Assembly (NCBI RefSeq): GCF_051859025.1
Contig: NZ_JBHYGL010000008.1
Location: 62,001-126,000, forward strand
DNA: 64,000 nt
Direction: 5' to 3'
DNA from: Falsiroseomonas sp051859025
Lineage (GTDB): Bacteria; Pseudomonadota; Alphaproteobacteria; Acetobacterales; Acetobacteraceae
Of this stretch, positions 1 to 7,254 are shown piece after piece. The number at the start of each line of letters is the position of its first letter. Positions within the stretch are counted from its first letter, which is position 1. The notes beneath the pieces were generated by a model. That model made no database searches. It saw only the letters and a list, made by a program, of their open reading frames with translations, and was not told where the DNA came from. The position numbers were made by a program, and so were the translations under genes.

Positions 1-624
1 TCCGCCGGCCTCGGCCGCCACCGCCTGCTGCAGGAAGTGGAACGCCCGCCGGAGCCGGAGCCCCCGCCGCCCCCCACCCCGCCGGAGCCCGAGCCGGTGG
101 CTGAGGCGGTGCCGGAAGCCGCGCCCTCGGTCGCCGAACAGGTCGCCGAACAGGCCGCCGCCGAGGCCGCGGCCCCGCCGGAGGTGCCGAAGCTCAGCAG
201 CATGCTCGACTTCTCGGTCGATGGCATGATGGAGGGCGTCACCCTTACCGGCTGGTTCAATGCCGAGCCCGATGGCCGCTGGTCGAATGCCGACAGCGCG
301 GAAGTCCGCCTGCCGCGCCCGCCGGAAGCCGGGCAGACCCTCAGCCTCGAACTCTTCGGCCGCGTCTTCGGCACCCAGGTCAGCGGCCCCGCCATGGTGG
401 AGGTCCGCATCGATGGCGTCGTCGCCACCAGCCTGCGGTTCGAGAATGACGACTTCACCCACCAGAAGGTGGAGATCGATTGCAGCCGCCTGAGCCGCGG
501 CGGCACGGAAGTGCCTGTCAGCCTGCGCCGCGCCGGCGCCGTATCCCCGGCGGAGGCCGGGGAAGGCAGCGATGAACGCCGCCTCGGTGTCCTGGTGCAC
601 ACCCTCGGCGTGGTGTGGCAGTAG
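1..624 (+). CDS. 3' part of a protein with a Pro/Glu/Ala-rich linker and a C-terminal beta-rich domain (5' end outside window)
   Basis: The reading frame is open from base 1, so the gene starts upstream of the window; an internal GTG at 37 is probably not the real start. About 60 residues of proline, glutamate and alanine form a low-complexity linker. They are followed by about 140 residues with alternating hydrophobic positions (GWFNAEPDGRWS, VEVRIDGV) that look like an all-beta domain of the kind found at the end of some proteobacterial polysaccharide glycosyltransferases. That likeness is from memory of pattern only. The neighbouring ugd fits a polysaccharide role, but the function is not established. 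Confidence 0.6.
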   Translation, partial: SAGLGRHRLLQEVERPPEPEPPPPPTPPEPEPVAEAVPEAAPSVAEQVAEQAAAEAAAPPEVPKLSSMLDFSVDGMMEGVTLTGWFNAEPDGRWSNADSAEVRLPRPPEAGQTLSLELFGRVFGTQVSGPAMVEVRIDGVVATSLRFENDDFTHQKVEIDCSRLSRGGTEVPVSLRRAGAVSPAEAGEGSDERRLGVLVHTLGVVWQ

Positions 625-662
625 CCGACAGGCGGGGCGTTAACCGCGTTCCGTCATGATCC

Positions 663-696
663 GAGGGGGATGGCGCCGCCCGGTGCCCTCCCCCTC
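663..696. terminator. Strong GC-rich hairpin between the first gene and ugd
   Basis: Two 15-base arms (663-677 and 682-696) pair at 13 of 15 positions around a 4-base loop. There is no T-tract after it, so if it ends transcription it is not a classical intrinsic terminator. It lies 38 bases after the first stop codon and 65 bases before the ugd start. Confidence 0.4.
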
Positions 697-761
697 ATCC
701 CACTGGTCCGGGGCCCCGCCTGCCCGGAAAGCCTGCCTGTTTCGAAAAATGGAGTAGTCCG

Positions 762-2099
762 ATGCGCGTGACGATGATTGGTTCCGGCTATGTCGGCCTG
801 GTCTCCGGGGCCTGCTTCGCGGATTTCGGGCATGAGGTGATCTGCGTCGATGTGAACCAGCAGAAGGTCGATGACCTGAAGCAGGGGCGCATTCCGATCT
901 ACGAACCCGGCCTCGATGCCCTCGTGGTCAGCAACGCCGCGGCGGGGCGCATCTCCTTCACCACCGACCTCGCCAGCGCGGTCGCGGATGCGGATGCGGT
1001 GTTCATCGCCGTCGGCACGCCGTCCCGCCGCGGCGACGGGCACGCGGATCTCAGCTACGTCCGCGCCGCGGCGAAGGAGATCGCGCAGGCCATCCGCCGC
1101 TACACCGTGGTCGTGACCAAATCCACCGTCCCCGTCGGCACCGGCGACGTGGTGGAACAGATCATCCGGGAAACCCGGCCGGACGCCGAATTCTCCGTCG
1201 TCTCCAACCCCGAATTCCTGCGCGAAGGCGCGGCGATCGAGGATTTCAAGCGCCCCGACCGCGTGGTGATCGGCGCCAATGACGAACGCGCCAAGACGGT
1301 GATGGCGGAACTCTACCGCCCGCTGTCGCTGAACGCGGCGCCGATCCTGTTCACGGATCGCCGCACGGCGGAGCTGACGAAGTACGCCGCCAATGCCTTC
1401 CTCGCCACCAAGATCACCTTCATCAACGAGATCGCCGACCTCTGCGAGGAAGTCGGCGCCGACGTCCAGCTGGTGGCGCGCGGCATCGGCATGGACAAGC
1501 GCATCGGGTCCAAGTTCCTGAATGCCGGCCCGGGCTATGGCGGTTCCTGCTTCCCGAAGGACACGCTGGCACTGATCCGCAGCGCGCAGGATTACGGCGT
1601 GTCGCTGCGCGTCGTCGAAAGCGTCGTGGCCGTCAACGATGCGCGCAAGACCGCGATGGCGCGCAAGGTGGTGCGGGCCTGCGGCGGTTCCGTGCAGGGC
1701 AAGACCGTCGCGGTGCTCGGCCTGACCTTCAAGCCCAACACCGACGACATGCGCGACGCGCCCGCCATCAACATCATCGATGCGCTGCAGCGCGCGGGGG
1801 CGAAGATCCGCGCGCATGACCCGGTCGGCATGGACCAGGCCAAGGCGGTGCTGCACAACGTCACCTACACCGACAGCGCCTATGAATGCGCCACGGGCGC
1901 GGATGTGCTGGTCCTCGTCACGGAATGGGACGCCTACCGCGCGCTCGACCTCAAGCGCCTGAACCAGTTGATGAAGGCCGCGGTCATCGTGGACCTCCGC
2001 AACGTGTACCGGGAGGATGAGGTCGCCCGCGCCGGCTTCGAATACATCCGCATCGGCGCCATGCCGAAGCTCGGCCGCGCCGCCGCACCGGCGGCCTGA
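762..2099 (+). CDS. ugd: UDP-glucose 6-dehydrogenase
   Basis: This cytosolic enzyme oxidises UDP-glucose to UDP-glucuronate with two NAD+, supplying acidic sugars for exopolysaccharide or LPS. The 445-residue length is normal. The N-terminus has the Rossmann motif GSGYVG. The mid-region has the family signature GPGYGGSCFPKD with the catalytic thiol at Cys263, and a C-terminal UDP-binding domain follows (LGLTFKPNTDDMRDAP). The ATG at 762 has GGAG seven bases upstream. It is a separate protein from the related dehydrogenase encoded at 4156-5520, whose active-site segment indicates an N-acetylated substrate. Confidence 0.97.
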   Translation: MRVTMIGSGYVGLVSGACFADFGHEVICVDVNQQKVDDLKQGRIPIYEPGLDALVVSNAAAGRISFTTDLASAVADADAVFIAVGTPSRRGDGHADLSYVRAAAKEIAQAIRRYTVVVTKSTVPVGTGDVVEQIIRETRPDAEFSVVSNPEFLREGAAIEDFKRPDRVVIGANDERAKTVMAELYRPLSLNAAPILFTDRRTAELTKYAANAFLATKITFINEIADLCEEVGADVQLVARGIGMDKRIGSKFLNAGPGYGGSCFPKDTLALIRSAQDYGVSLRVVESVVAVNDARKTAMARKVVRACGGSVQGKTVAVLGLTFKPNTDDMRDAPAINIIDALQRAGAKIRAHDPVGMDQAKAVLHNVTYTDSAYECATGADVLVLVTEWDAYRALDLKRLNQLMKAAVIVDLRNVYREDEVARAGFEYIRIGAMPKLGRAAAPAA

Positions 2100-2243
2100 C
2101 CCGAACCGGCGCCCGGGCCCGGGCCGGGTAGCCAGGGCCGGGGAGCCAGGGCCGGGTTGGCGCCGTCGGGTATGAGTCCGGTTGCGATGAAGCCGGCGTC
2201 AGGGACCGTTGAATGACCGGGCGGGGATCACGATCTCCGCCCC

Positions 2244-3074
2244 ATGATCAACGCGAAGTCGCTGCTCGACAGTTTCCTCGGCCAGGGACGCCCCGGCCTC
2301 AACCAACCCGGCCTCAACCAACCCGGCCAGACCCAACCCGGTAGGGCCGCCACGCCCTACGGCTCCCAGGCCCCTACCCCGGGCGCCACCCAGGGTGGCG
2401 GCAGCCTGATGGACCAGGCGCGCGCCGCGCTCGGCCAGGTCAGCGGCGGCAGCTTCGCCGGCGGCGCCGCGGCGGGCGGCATCCTCGGCATGGTGCTGGG
2501 CGGGAAAAGCATGCGGAAGCTGGGCGGCAGCGCGCTGACCCATGGCGGGGCCGCCGTGCTCGGCGCGCTGGCCCATCGCGCCTGGCAGAACTGGCAGCAG
2601 GGCCAGGCGCCGGCCAGCGCCCCGCTTGCGAACACGGGCGCCGCGACCCCGGCGGAGGCGCGGGACCTCGACCCCCGCTTCATCCCCGGCGCCACCCCGG
2701 CCGCCGATGGCCAGCCCTTCGAACTCGCCCTGATCCGCGCCATGATCGGCGCCGCCAAGGCCGATGGCCATGTCGATGCGACGGAACGCGCCCGCATCTT
2801 CGAACGGGTGGAGGAAATGGGCCTCGACCCCGAGGCCAAGGCCTTCGTCTTCGACGCGCTGGACCAGGACATGCCCGTGGCCGCCATCGCCGCCACGGCC
2901 CGCACGCCGGAACAGGCGGCGGAGCTCTACCTGGCGGCGCGGATGGTGATGGACCCGGACCAGGCGGCGGAACGCGCCTGGCTCGGCGCCCTCGCCCACC
3001 GCCTCCGGCTGGACCCGGGCCTGGCCGCGCATCTCGACCGCCAGGCGGAGGCCGCGGCGCCACCGGCCGCCTGA
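2244..3074 (+). CDS. DUF533 (YebE-like) protein with a TerB-like domain
   Basis: The protein matches the DUF533 pattern. It opens with an N-terminal helix (MINAKSLLDSFLGQ), continues with a low-complexity Gly/Pro/Gln linker containing the repeat GLNQP, and has one glycine-rich hydrophobic segment around residues 70-95 that may cross the inner membrane. A C-terminal helical TerB-like domain begins around residue 155 (ALIRAMIGAAKADGHVDATE, the hallmark acidic helix of the family). No biochemical function is established for the family. It stands alone downstream of ugd, and its stop is 8 bases from the convergent epimerase gene. Confidence 0.85.
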   Translation: MINAKSLLDSFLGQGRPGLNQPGLNQPGQTQPGRAATPYGSQAPTPGATQGGGSLMDQARAALGQVSGGSFAGGAAAGGILGMVLGGKSMRKLGGSALTHGGAAVLGALAHRAWQNWQQGQAPASAPLANTGAATPAEARDLDPRFIPGATPAADGQPFELALIRAMIGAAKADGHVDATERARIFERVEEMGLDPEAKAFVFDALDQDMPVAAIAATARTPEQAAELYLAARMVMDPDQAAERAWLGALAHRLRLDPGLAAHLDRQAEAAAPPAA

Positions 3075-3082
3075 AGGCGCCC

Positions 3083-4159
3083 TCAGCCGCCCGCCAGCAG
3101 TTCCGCCAGGTGCGCGCGGATGCGCGCGCCTACCTCCCGGTCCCACAAGGGCACGGGCAGCGCGCGCGGCCAGGCGCCGGCCAGCACCTCCGCCACCGCC
3201 GGCACCAGCGTGGCGGGGGAGACGAGGCGCCCGCTGGACAGCGTCAGCGGCCTTTCGGTGCTGTCGCGCAAGGTCAGGCAGGGGGTGTCGAGCAGCATCG
3301 CCTCCTCCTGCACCCCGCCGCTGTCGCTGGCCGCGAAGGCGGCGCCATCCAGCAGCGCCACGAAATCCAGGTAGCCGAGCGGTGGCAGCACGCGGATGCC
3401 GGGCGGCGGCTTCAGGCCGAAGGATTGCATCCGCAGCCGCGCGCGGGGGTGCATGGGCCAGGCCAGCGGCAGGTGGCCCGCCACATCCCCGATCGCGTCC
3501 AGCCAATCGCCGAGGCGCGCCGCGCTGTCGACATTCTCCGCCCGGTGCAGCGTGACCACCCCGTAGCCCCCGCGCAGCAGCCCGGCGGGCAGGGCGCGGG
3601 CGCGGGCGCGATCCAGGCTGTTCAGCAGCGTATCCGCCATGGTGTTGCCCACGGCCCGCACGCGCGCGGGGTGGTGGCCGGTCGCCACCAGCATCGCGGC
3701 ATCGGCGTCATTCGTCGTCCAGAGGATGTCACTGATGGCATCGACGGCGCGGCGGTTGATCTCCTCCGCCATGTTCCAGTCGCCGCCGCGCAGCCCGGCT
3801 TCCAGATGCGCCACGGGGATGCCCATCTTCCGCGCCGCCAGCGCCGCCGCCAGCGTGCCGTCCACATCGCCGACCACCACGGCCAGCGCCGGCCGTTCCA
3901 CCCGCCAGGCGGCCTCGCAGGCCATCATGGTGCGGCCCGTCAGCTCCGCATGGCTACCACCCGCGACCCCCAGCGCGACATGCGGCGCCGGCAGGCCGAG
4001 GTCATCCAGATGCTGGCCGAACAGCGCATCGTCATGGTGCTGGCCGGTATGCAGGATGCGCGGCGTGCAGAAGCCGTCATCCTTCGCCAGCGCGCGCCAC
4101 AGCGCCGCGATCTTCGGCAGGTTCGGCCGCGCGGCGGCGACCAGGTGAAGGATCGTCAC
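3083..4159 (-). CDS. UDP-N-acetylglucosamine 2-epimerase family enzyme (WecB/WbpI-like)
   Basis: This is a 358-residue non-hydrolysing 2-epimerase converting a UDP-GlcNAc-type sugar to the manno form. Family motifs are visible: the acidic GDVDGTLA region, HLEAGLRGGD followed by EEINRR, TLHRAENVD, and the substrate-binding SDSGGVQEEA with the TERP segment. It begins with GTG at 4159, which overlaps the stop of the upstream dehydrogenase by 4 bp, so the two are translationally coupled. Together they would make a UDP-ManNAc-uronate-type precursor. Whether the substrate is UDP-GlcNAc (WecB) or the uronic acid (WbpI) cannot be decided from sequence alone. Confidence 0.92.
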   Translation of the reverse strand: MTILHLVAAARPNLPKIAALWRALAKDDGFCTPRILHTGQHHDDALFGQHLDDLGLPAPHVALGVAGGSHAELTGRTMMACEAAWRVERPALAVVVGDVDGTLAAALAARKMGIPVAHLEAGLRGGDWNMAEEINRRAVDAISDILWTTNDADAAMLVATGHHPARVRAVGNTMADTLLNSLDRARARALPAGLLRGGYGVVTLHRAENVDSAARLGDWLDAIGDVAGHLPLAWPMHPRARLRMQSFGLKPPPGIRVLPPLGYLDFVALLDGAAFAASDSGGVQEEAMLLDTPCLTLRDSTERPLTLSSGRLVSPATLVPAVAEVLAGAWPRALPVPLWDREVGARIRAHLAELLAGG

Positions 4160-5520
4160 GCCTTCACGATATGCGGGCCATGCACGCCGGCCCGGGCGCA
4201 GGCGTTGCGCGTATCCACCACCAGCCGCGCCGCCCGCGCAATGGTGGCGTGGTCCACATCGTCATGGTCCGTCGCCACCAGCACGGCGTCGTAGCCCGCG
4301 ACGCTGGCGGCATCCGCCGGCACGGATCGCCGCCCCGCGAGTTCCGGATGCTCCCGCGTCCGCGGCACTTCCGGCACATGCGGGTCGTGGTAGTCCACCA
4401 CCGCGCCGCGCGCTTCCAGCAGCCGCGTCAACACCAGGGACGGGCTTTCGCGCAGGTCGTCCACGTTGCGCTTGTAGGCCATGCCCAGCAGCAGGATGCG
4501 CGCCCCGTTCAGCCCGCGGCGCGCCTGGCGGTCCAGCGCCTGGGCCAGCTTCTCCACCACCAGGCGCGGCATCAGCGTGTTCACCTCTCCCGCCAGTTCG
4601 ATGAAGCGGGTGTTGATGCCGAATTCCCGCGCCTTCCAGGTCAGGTAGAAGGGATCGATCGGGATGCAGTGGCCGCCGAGCCCCGGCCCGGGCTGGAAGG
4701 GCATGAAGCCGAAGGGCTTGGTGGAGGCCGCCTCGATCACCTCCCACACATCGATGCCCATCGCGTCGTAGATCGTCTTGAGTTCGTTCACGAGGGCGAT
4801 GTTGACGGCGCGGAAGATGTTCTCCGTCAGCTTCACCGCCTCCGCCGTCGCGGCCGATGAAACCGGCACGACCCGCGCGACCACGCCCGCATAGAAGGCG
4901 CAGGCCAGGTCGAGCGCCGCCCGCCCATCCCCCCCCACCACCTTCGGGATCGCGGCGGTGGTGAAGACCGGGTTGCCCGGGTCCTCCCGTTCCGGCGAAT
5001 AGGCCAGGAAGAAGTCGTGGCCGCTGAGCAGGCCCGTCTCCTCCAGGATCGGCTTCACCAGTTCCAGCGTGGTGCCCGGCCAGGTCGTGGATTCCAGCAC
5101 CACCAGCTGCCCGCGCCTGAGGCACCGCGCGATCGCCCGTGCCGTGCCCTCGACGAAGGAGAGGTCGGGCTCCCGGTGCCGGTCCAGCGGCGTGGGCACG
5201 CAGATGATGAGGAGGTCCGCCTCCTCCAGCCGGTCGAAATCCGCCGTCGCCTCGAACCCCGCGCCGGTGATCGCCTCCGCCACCGCGGCATCGCCGATGT
5301 GGCGCAGCGGCGATCGCCCCTGGTTCAGCCCCGCGACCTTGGGGGCATCGATGTCGAAGCCGATCACCTGATGGCCGGCCCGGGCGGTGGCCAGCGCCAG
5401 CGGCAGGCCCACATAGCCAAGGCCGATGACGCCCGCGATGGCGTCCCGTGCCTCGATCCGTCGCATCAACTCGGCGGCGGCCAGCGGGATCGTTGCTGGC
5501 GCCGCGTTGGTGTCAGGCAT
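4156..5520 (-). CDS. UDP-N-acetylhexosamine 6-dehydrogenase (WbpA/TviB-like)
   Basis: A 454-residue UDP-sugar dehydrogenase with N-terminal Rossmann motif GLGYVGLPLA, the active-site segment GPGLGGHCIPIDPFYL (catalytic Cys285) and the C-terminal segment GMAYKRNVDDLRESP. The CIPIDPFYLTWKA form is typical of UDP-GlcNAc 6-dehydrogenases such as WbpA and TviB rather than of WecC or Ugd. It is the first gene of a two-gene operon with the 2-epimerase. The inferred product is an N-acetylated uronic acid nucleotide sugar for capsule, O-antigen or exopolysaccharide. ATG at 5520. Confidence 0.93.
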   Translation of the reverse strand: MPDTNAAPATIPLAAAELMRRIEARDAIAGVIGLGYVGLPLALATARAGHQVIGFDIDAPKVAGLNQGRSPLRHIGDAAVAEAITGAGFEATADFDRLEEADLLIICVPTPLDRHREPDLSFVEGTARAIARCLRRGQLVVLESTTWPGTTLELVKPILEETGLLSGHDFFLAYSPEREDPGNPVFTTAAIPKVVGGDGRAALDLACAFYAGVVARVVPVSSAATAEAVKLTENIFRAVNIALVNELKTIYDAMGIDVWEVIEAASTKPFGFMPFQPGPGLGGHCIPIDPFYLTWKAREFGINTRFIELAGEVNTLMPRLVVEKLAQALDRQARRGLNGARILLLGMAYKRNVDDLRESPSLVLTRLLEARGAVVDYHDPHVPEVPRTREHPELAGRRSVPADAASVAGYDAVLVATDHDDVDHATIARAARLVVDTRNACARAGVHGPHIVKA

Positions 5521-5678
5521 CCTGCCTCGTCTTCGCCGGGCCTGGTGGCCGCCCGGTCACATCACGCTTCCGTGATGAAACCGCACCTCACCGAGGCACG
5601 CAACCCTGGGGTGATTATCCCACCACAATTCCGCCTCCAGGGGGATGAGTTGGCGCTTGATCCAGCCCTGATTGAAGA

Positions 5679-5693
5679 GTACAAAACAAGAAC
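5679..5693 (+). promoter_or_regulatory. Candidate LexA (SOS) box upstream of imuB
   Basis: The sequence GTAC-N7-GAAC (spacer AAAACAA) matches the alphaproteobacterial direct-repeat SOS box GAAC-N7-GAAC except for one base in the first half. It lies 43 bases before the chosen imuB start in a relatively AT-rich stretch. Placement before an imuB-dnaE2 operon, whose members are LexA-controlled in other alphaproteobacteria, supports the assignment. It has not been tested here. Confidence 0.6.
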
Positions 5694-5736
5694 TAACGCC
5701 CCCAGGGCCGTCGCGACAGCCGGGATGACAGCCACC

Positions 5737-7251
5737 ATGAGCACCGGAAGCGACATCGCGGGGCCCGAATCGTCACTCGAATCGGCGCGCCGCCACCTGG
5801 CCCTGCTGCTGCCCTGCCTGCCCGTGGATCGCCTCCGCCGCCTGGGGCTGCAGGGTCCCGTCCTGCTCTGGCAGGGCATCGGCCCCCGCCGCGCCGTGGT
5901 GGCCTGCGATGGCGTGCCCGGCATCCGTCCCGGCCAGGCGCTGGGCGATGCCCGCGCCGTGGCGCCCGAAGCCCAGGCGCTGGAAGCCGATCCCGCCGCC
6001 GATACGCTGTTCCTGCGCGACCTCGGCCTCTGGTGCCTGCGCTTCACGCCGCTGGTCGCCACGCGCGGCACGGATGCCCTGCTGCTCGACATCGCCGGCG
6101 CCGCCCACCTGGCGGGCGGGGAGGATGCGCTGCTGGATCGTGCCGTCGCCGGCCTCGCGCGCCTCGGCATCCAGGCGCGGGGCGTGGTCGCGGACCATGC
6201 CGCGGCGGCCCTCGCCCTGGCGCGCGGCGGGCGGGATGGGCTGGTGGTAGCGCCGGGCGGGGACCAGGCCGCCGTCGCCCCCCTGCCCCTGGCAGCCCTG
6301 CCCATCGATTCCGACACCATCGCGGCGCTGTCGCGCCTCGGCCTCCGCCGGGTCGAGGATTTGCACCGCCAGCCCCGCGGCCCGCTCTCCCGCCGCTTCG
6401 GCGCGGGGCTGCTGCGCGCCCTGGATGAGGCATCGGGCCTGCTCCACACCCCCATCACGCCGCTCCGCCCGCCCCCGGTGTTCGAGGTCGCGCGGGAATT
6501 CCTGGAACCCGTCGCGACCCGCACCGGCATCGATGCGGTGATGCCCCTGCTGCTGGATGCGCTCTGCGCCCGCCTGACAGCCCAGTCCCAGGGCGCCCGC
6601 CGCCTGGTGCTGCGGGCGCATCGCGTCGATGGCGGGGTGCAGGAGATCGCGATCGGCACCAGCCTGGCCAGCCGCGACGCTGGTCACCTGTCCCGCCTGT
6701 TCCGCGACCGGCTGGATGCGCTGGCGCCCGGCCATGGCTTCGAACGCATGGCCCTGGCGGCCGTGGTCACCGAACCCCTCACCGGCATCCAATCCGGCTT
6801 CGCCGGCGCCGGCGCCGCGGCGCGGGAGGAGGAGCTGGCCCGCCTCTTCGACCGCCTCGCCCAGCGCACCCAGCTCTGGCGCCTGGCGCCCCGCCCCTCC
6901 CACTGGCCGGAGCGGGAGGTGATGCGCGTTGCCGCCACCACCGCCATCGCGGTGCCGCAGGGCTGGCCCCGCGCCATGCGCCCCGTCCGCCTGCTGCGCC
7001 GGCCGAGGGAGGTCACCGCCATGGCCCTGCTGCCCGATGCGCCGCCCCAATTGCTGCGCATCGGCAACCAGGCGCTGCGCGTGCGCGCGGCGGAGGGGCC
7101 GGAACGGCTGGAACCCGAATGGTGGCGCGACCCGCCCGGCCGCCAGGCACGGGACTACTACCGCGTCGAACTCGCCACCGGCGCCCGGCTGTGGGTCTGC
7201 CGCCTCGGCTTCGGGGCGGAGGCGCGGTGGTTCATCCATGGGCATCTGTAG
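5737..7251 (+). CDS. imuB: ImuB, inactive Y-family polymerase-like protein of the mutagenesis cassette
   Basis: ImuB proteins act as clamp-binding adaptors that let DnaE2 copy damaged DNA; they keep the Y-family fold but lack the catalytic acidic residues. Here the N-terminal region starts LALLLPCLPVDRLRRLG, and DALLLDIAGAAHLAGG replaces the metal-binding motif of active polymerases. The length is 504 residues. The frame stays open far upstream, but the SOS box at 5679-5693 and the low GC there argue for a start at ATG 5737 (5725 is the alternative). The stop is 3 bases before dnaE2. No imuA lies upstream; the neighbour is a divergent sugar dehydrogenase. Confidence 0.9.
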   Translation: MSTGSDIAGPESSLESARRHLALLLPCLPVDRLRRLGLQGPVLLWQGIGPRRAVVACDGVPGIRPGQALGDARAVAPEAQALEADPAADTLFLRDLGLWCLRFTPLVATRGTDALLLDIAGAAHLAGGEDALLDRAVAGLARLGIQARGVVADHAAAALALARGGRDGLVVAPGGDQAAVAPLPLAALPIDSDTIAALSRLGLRRVEDLHRQPRGPLSRRFGAGLLRALDEASGLLHTPITPLRPPPVFEVAREFLEPVATRTGIDAVMPLLLDALCARLTAQSQGARRLVLRAHRVDGGVQEIAIGTSLASRDAGHLSRLFRDRLDALAPGHGFERMALAAVVTEPLTGIQSGFAGAGAAAREEELARLFDRLAQRTQLWRLAPRPSHWPEREVMRVAATTAIAVPQGWPRAMRPVRLLRRPREVTAMALLPDAPPQLLRIGNQALRVRAAEGPERLEPEWWRDPPGRQARDYYRVELATGARLWVCRLGFGAEARWFIHGHL

Positions 7252-7254
7252 GAC

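Noticed and set aside
2111..2124. 14-base GC palindrome after ugd as a terminator
   Set aside because: It is a simple CCCGGG-type palindrome with no loop and is common by chance in this GC-rich sequence.
5017..5736. Upstream extension of imuB to 5017
   Set aside because: It runs antisense over the dehydrogenase gene and across the SOS box; residues before 5737 do not resemble ImuB.
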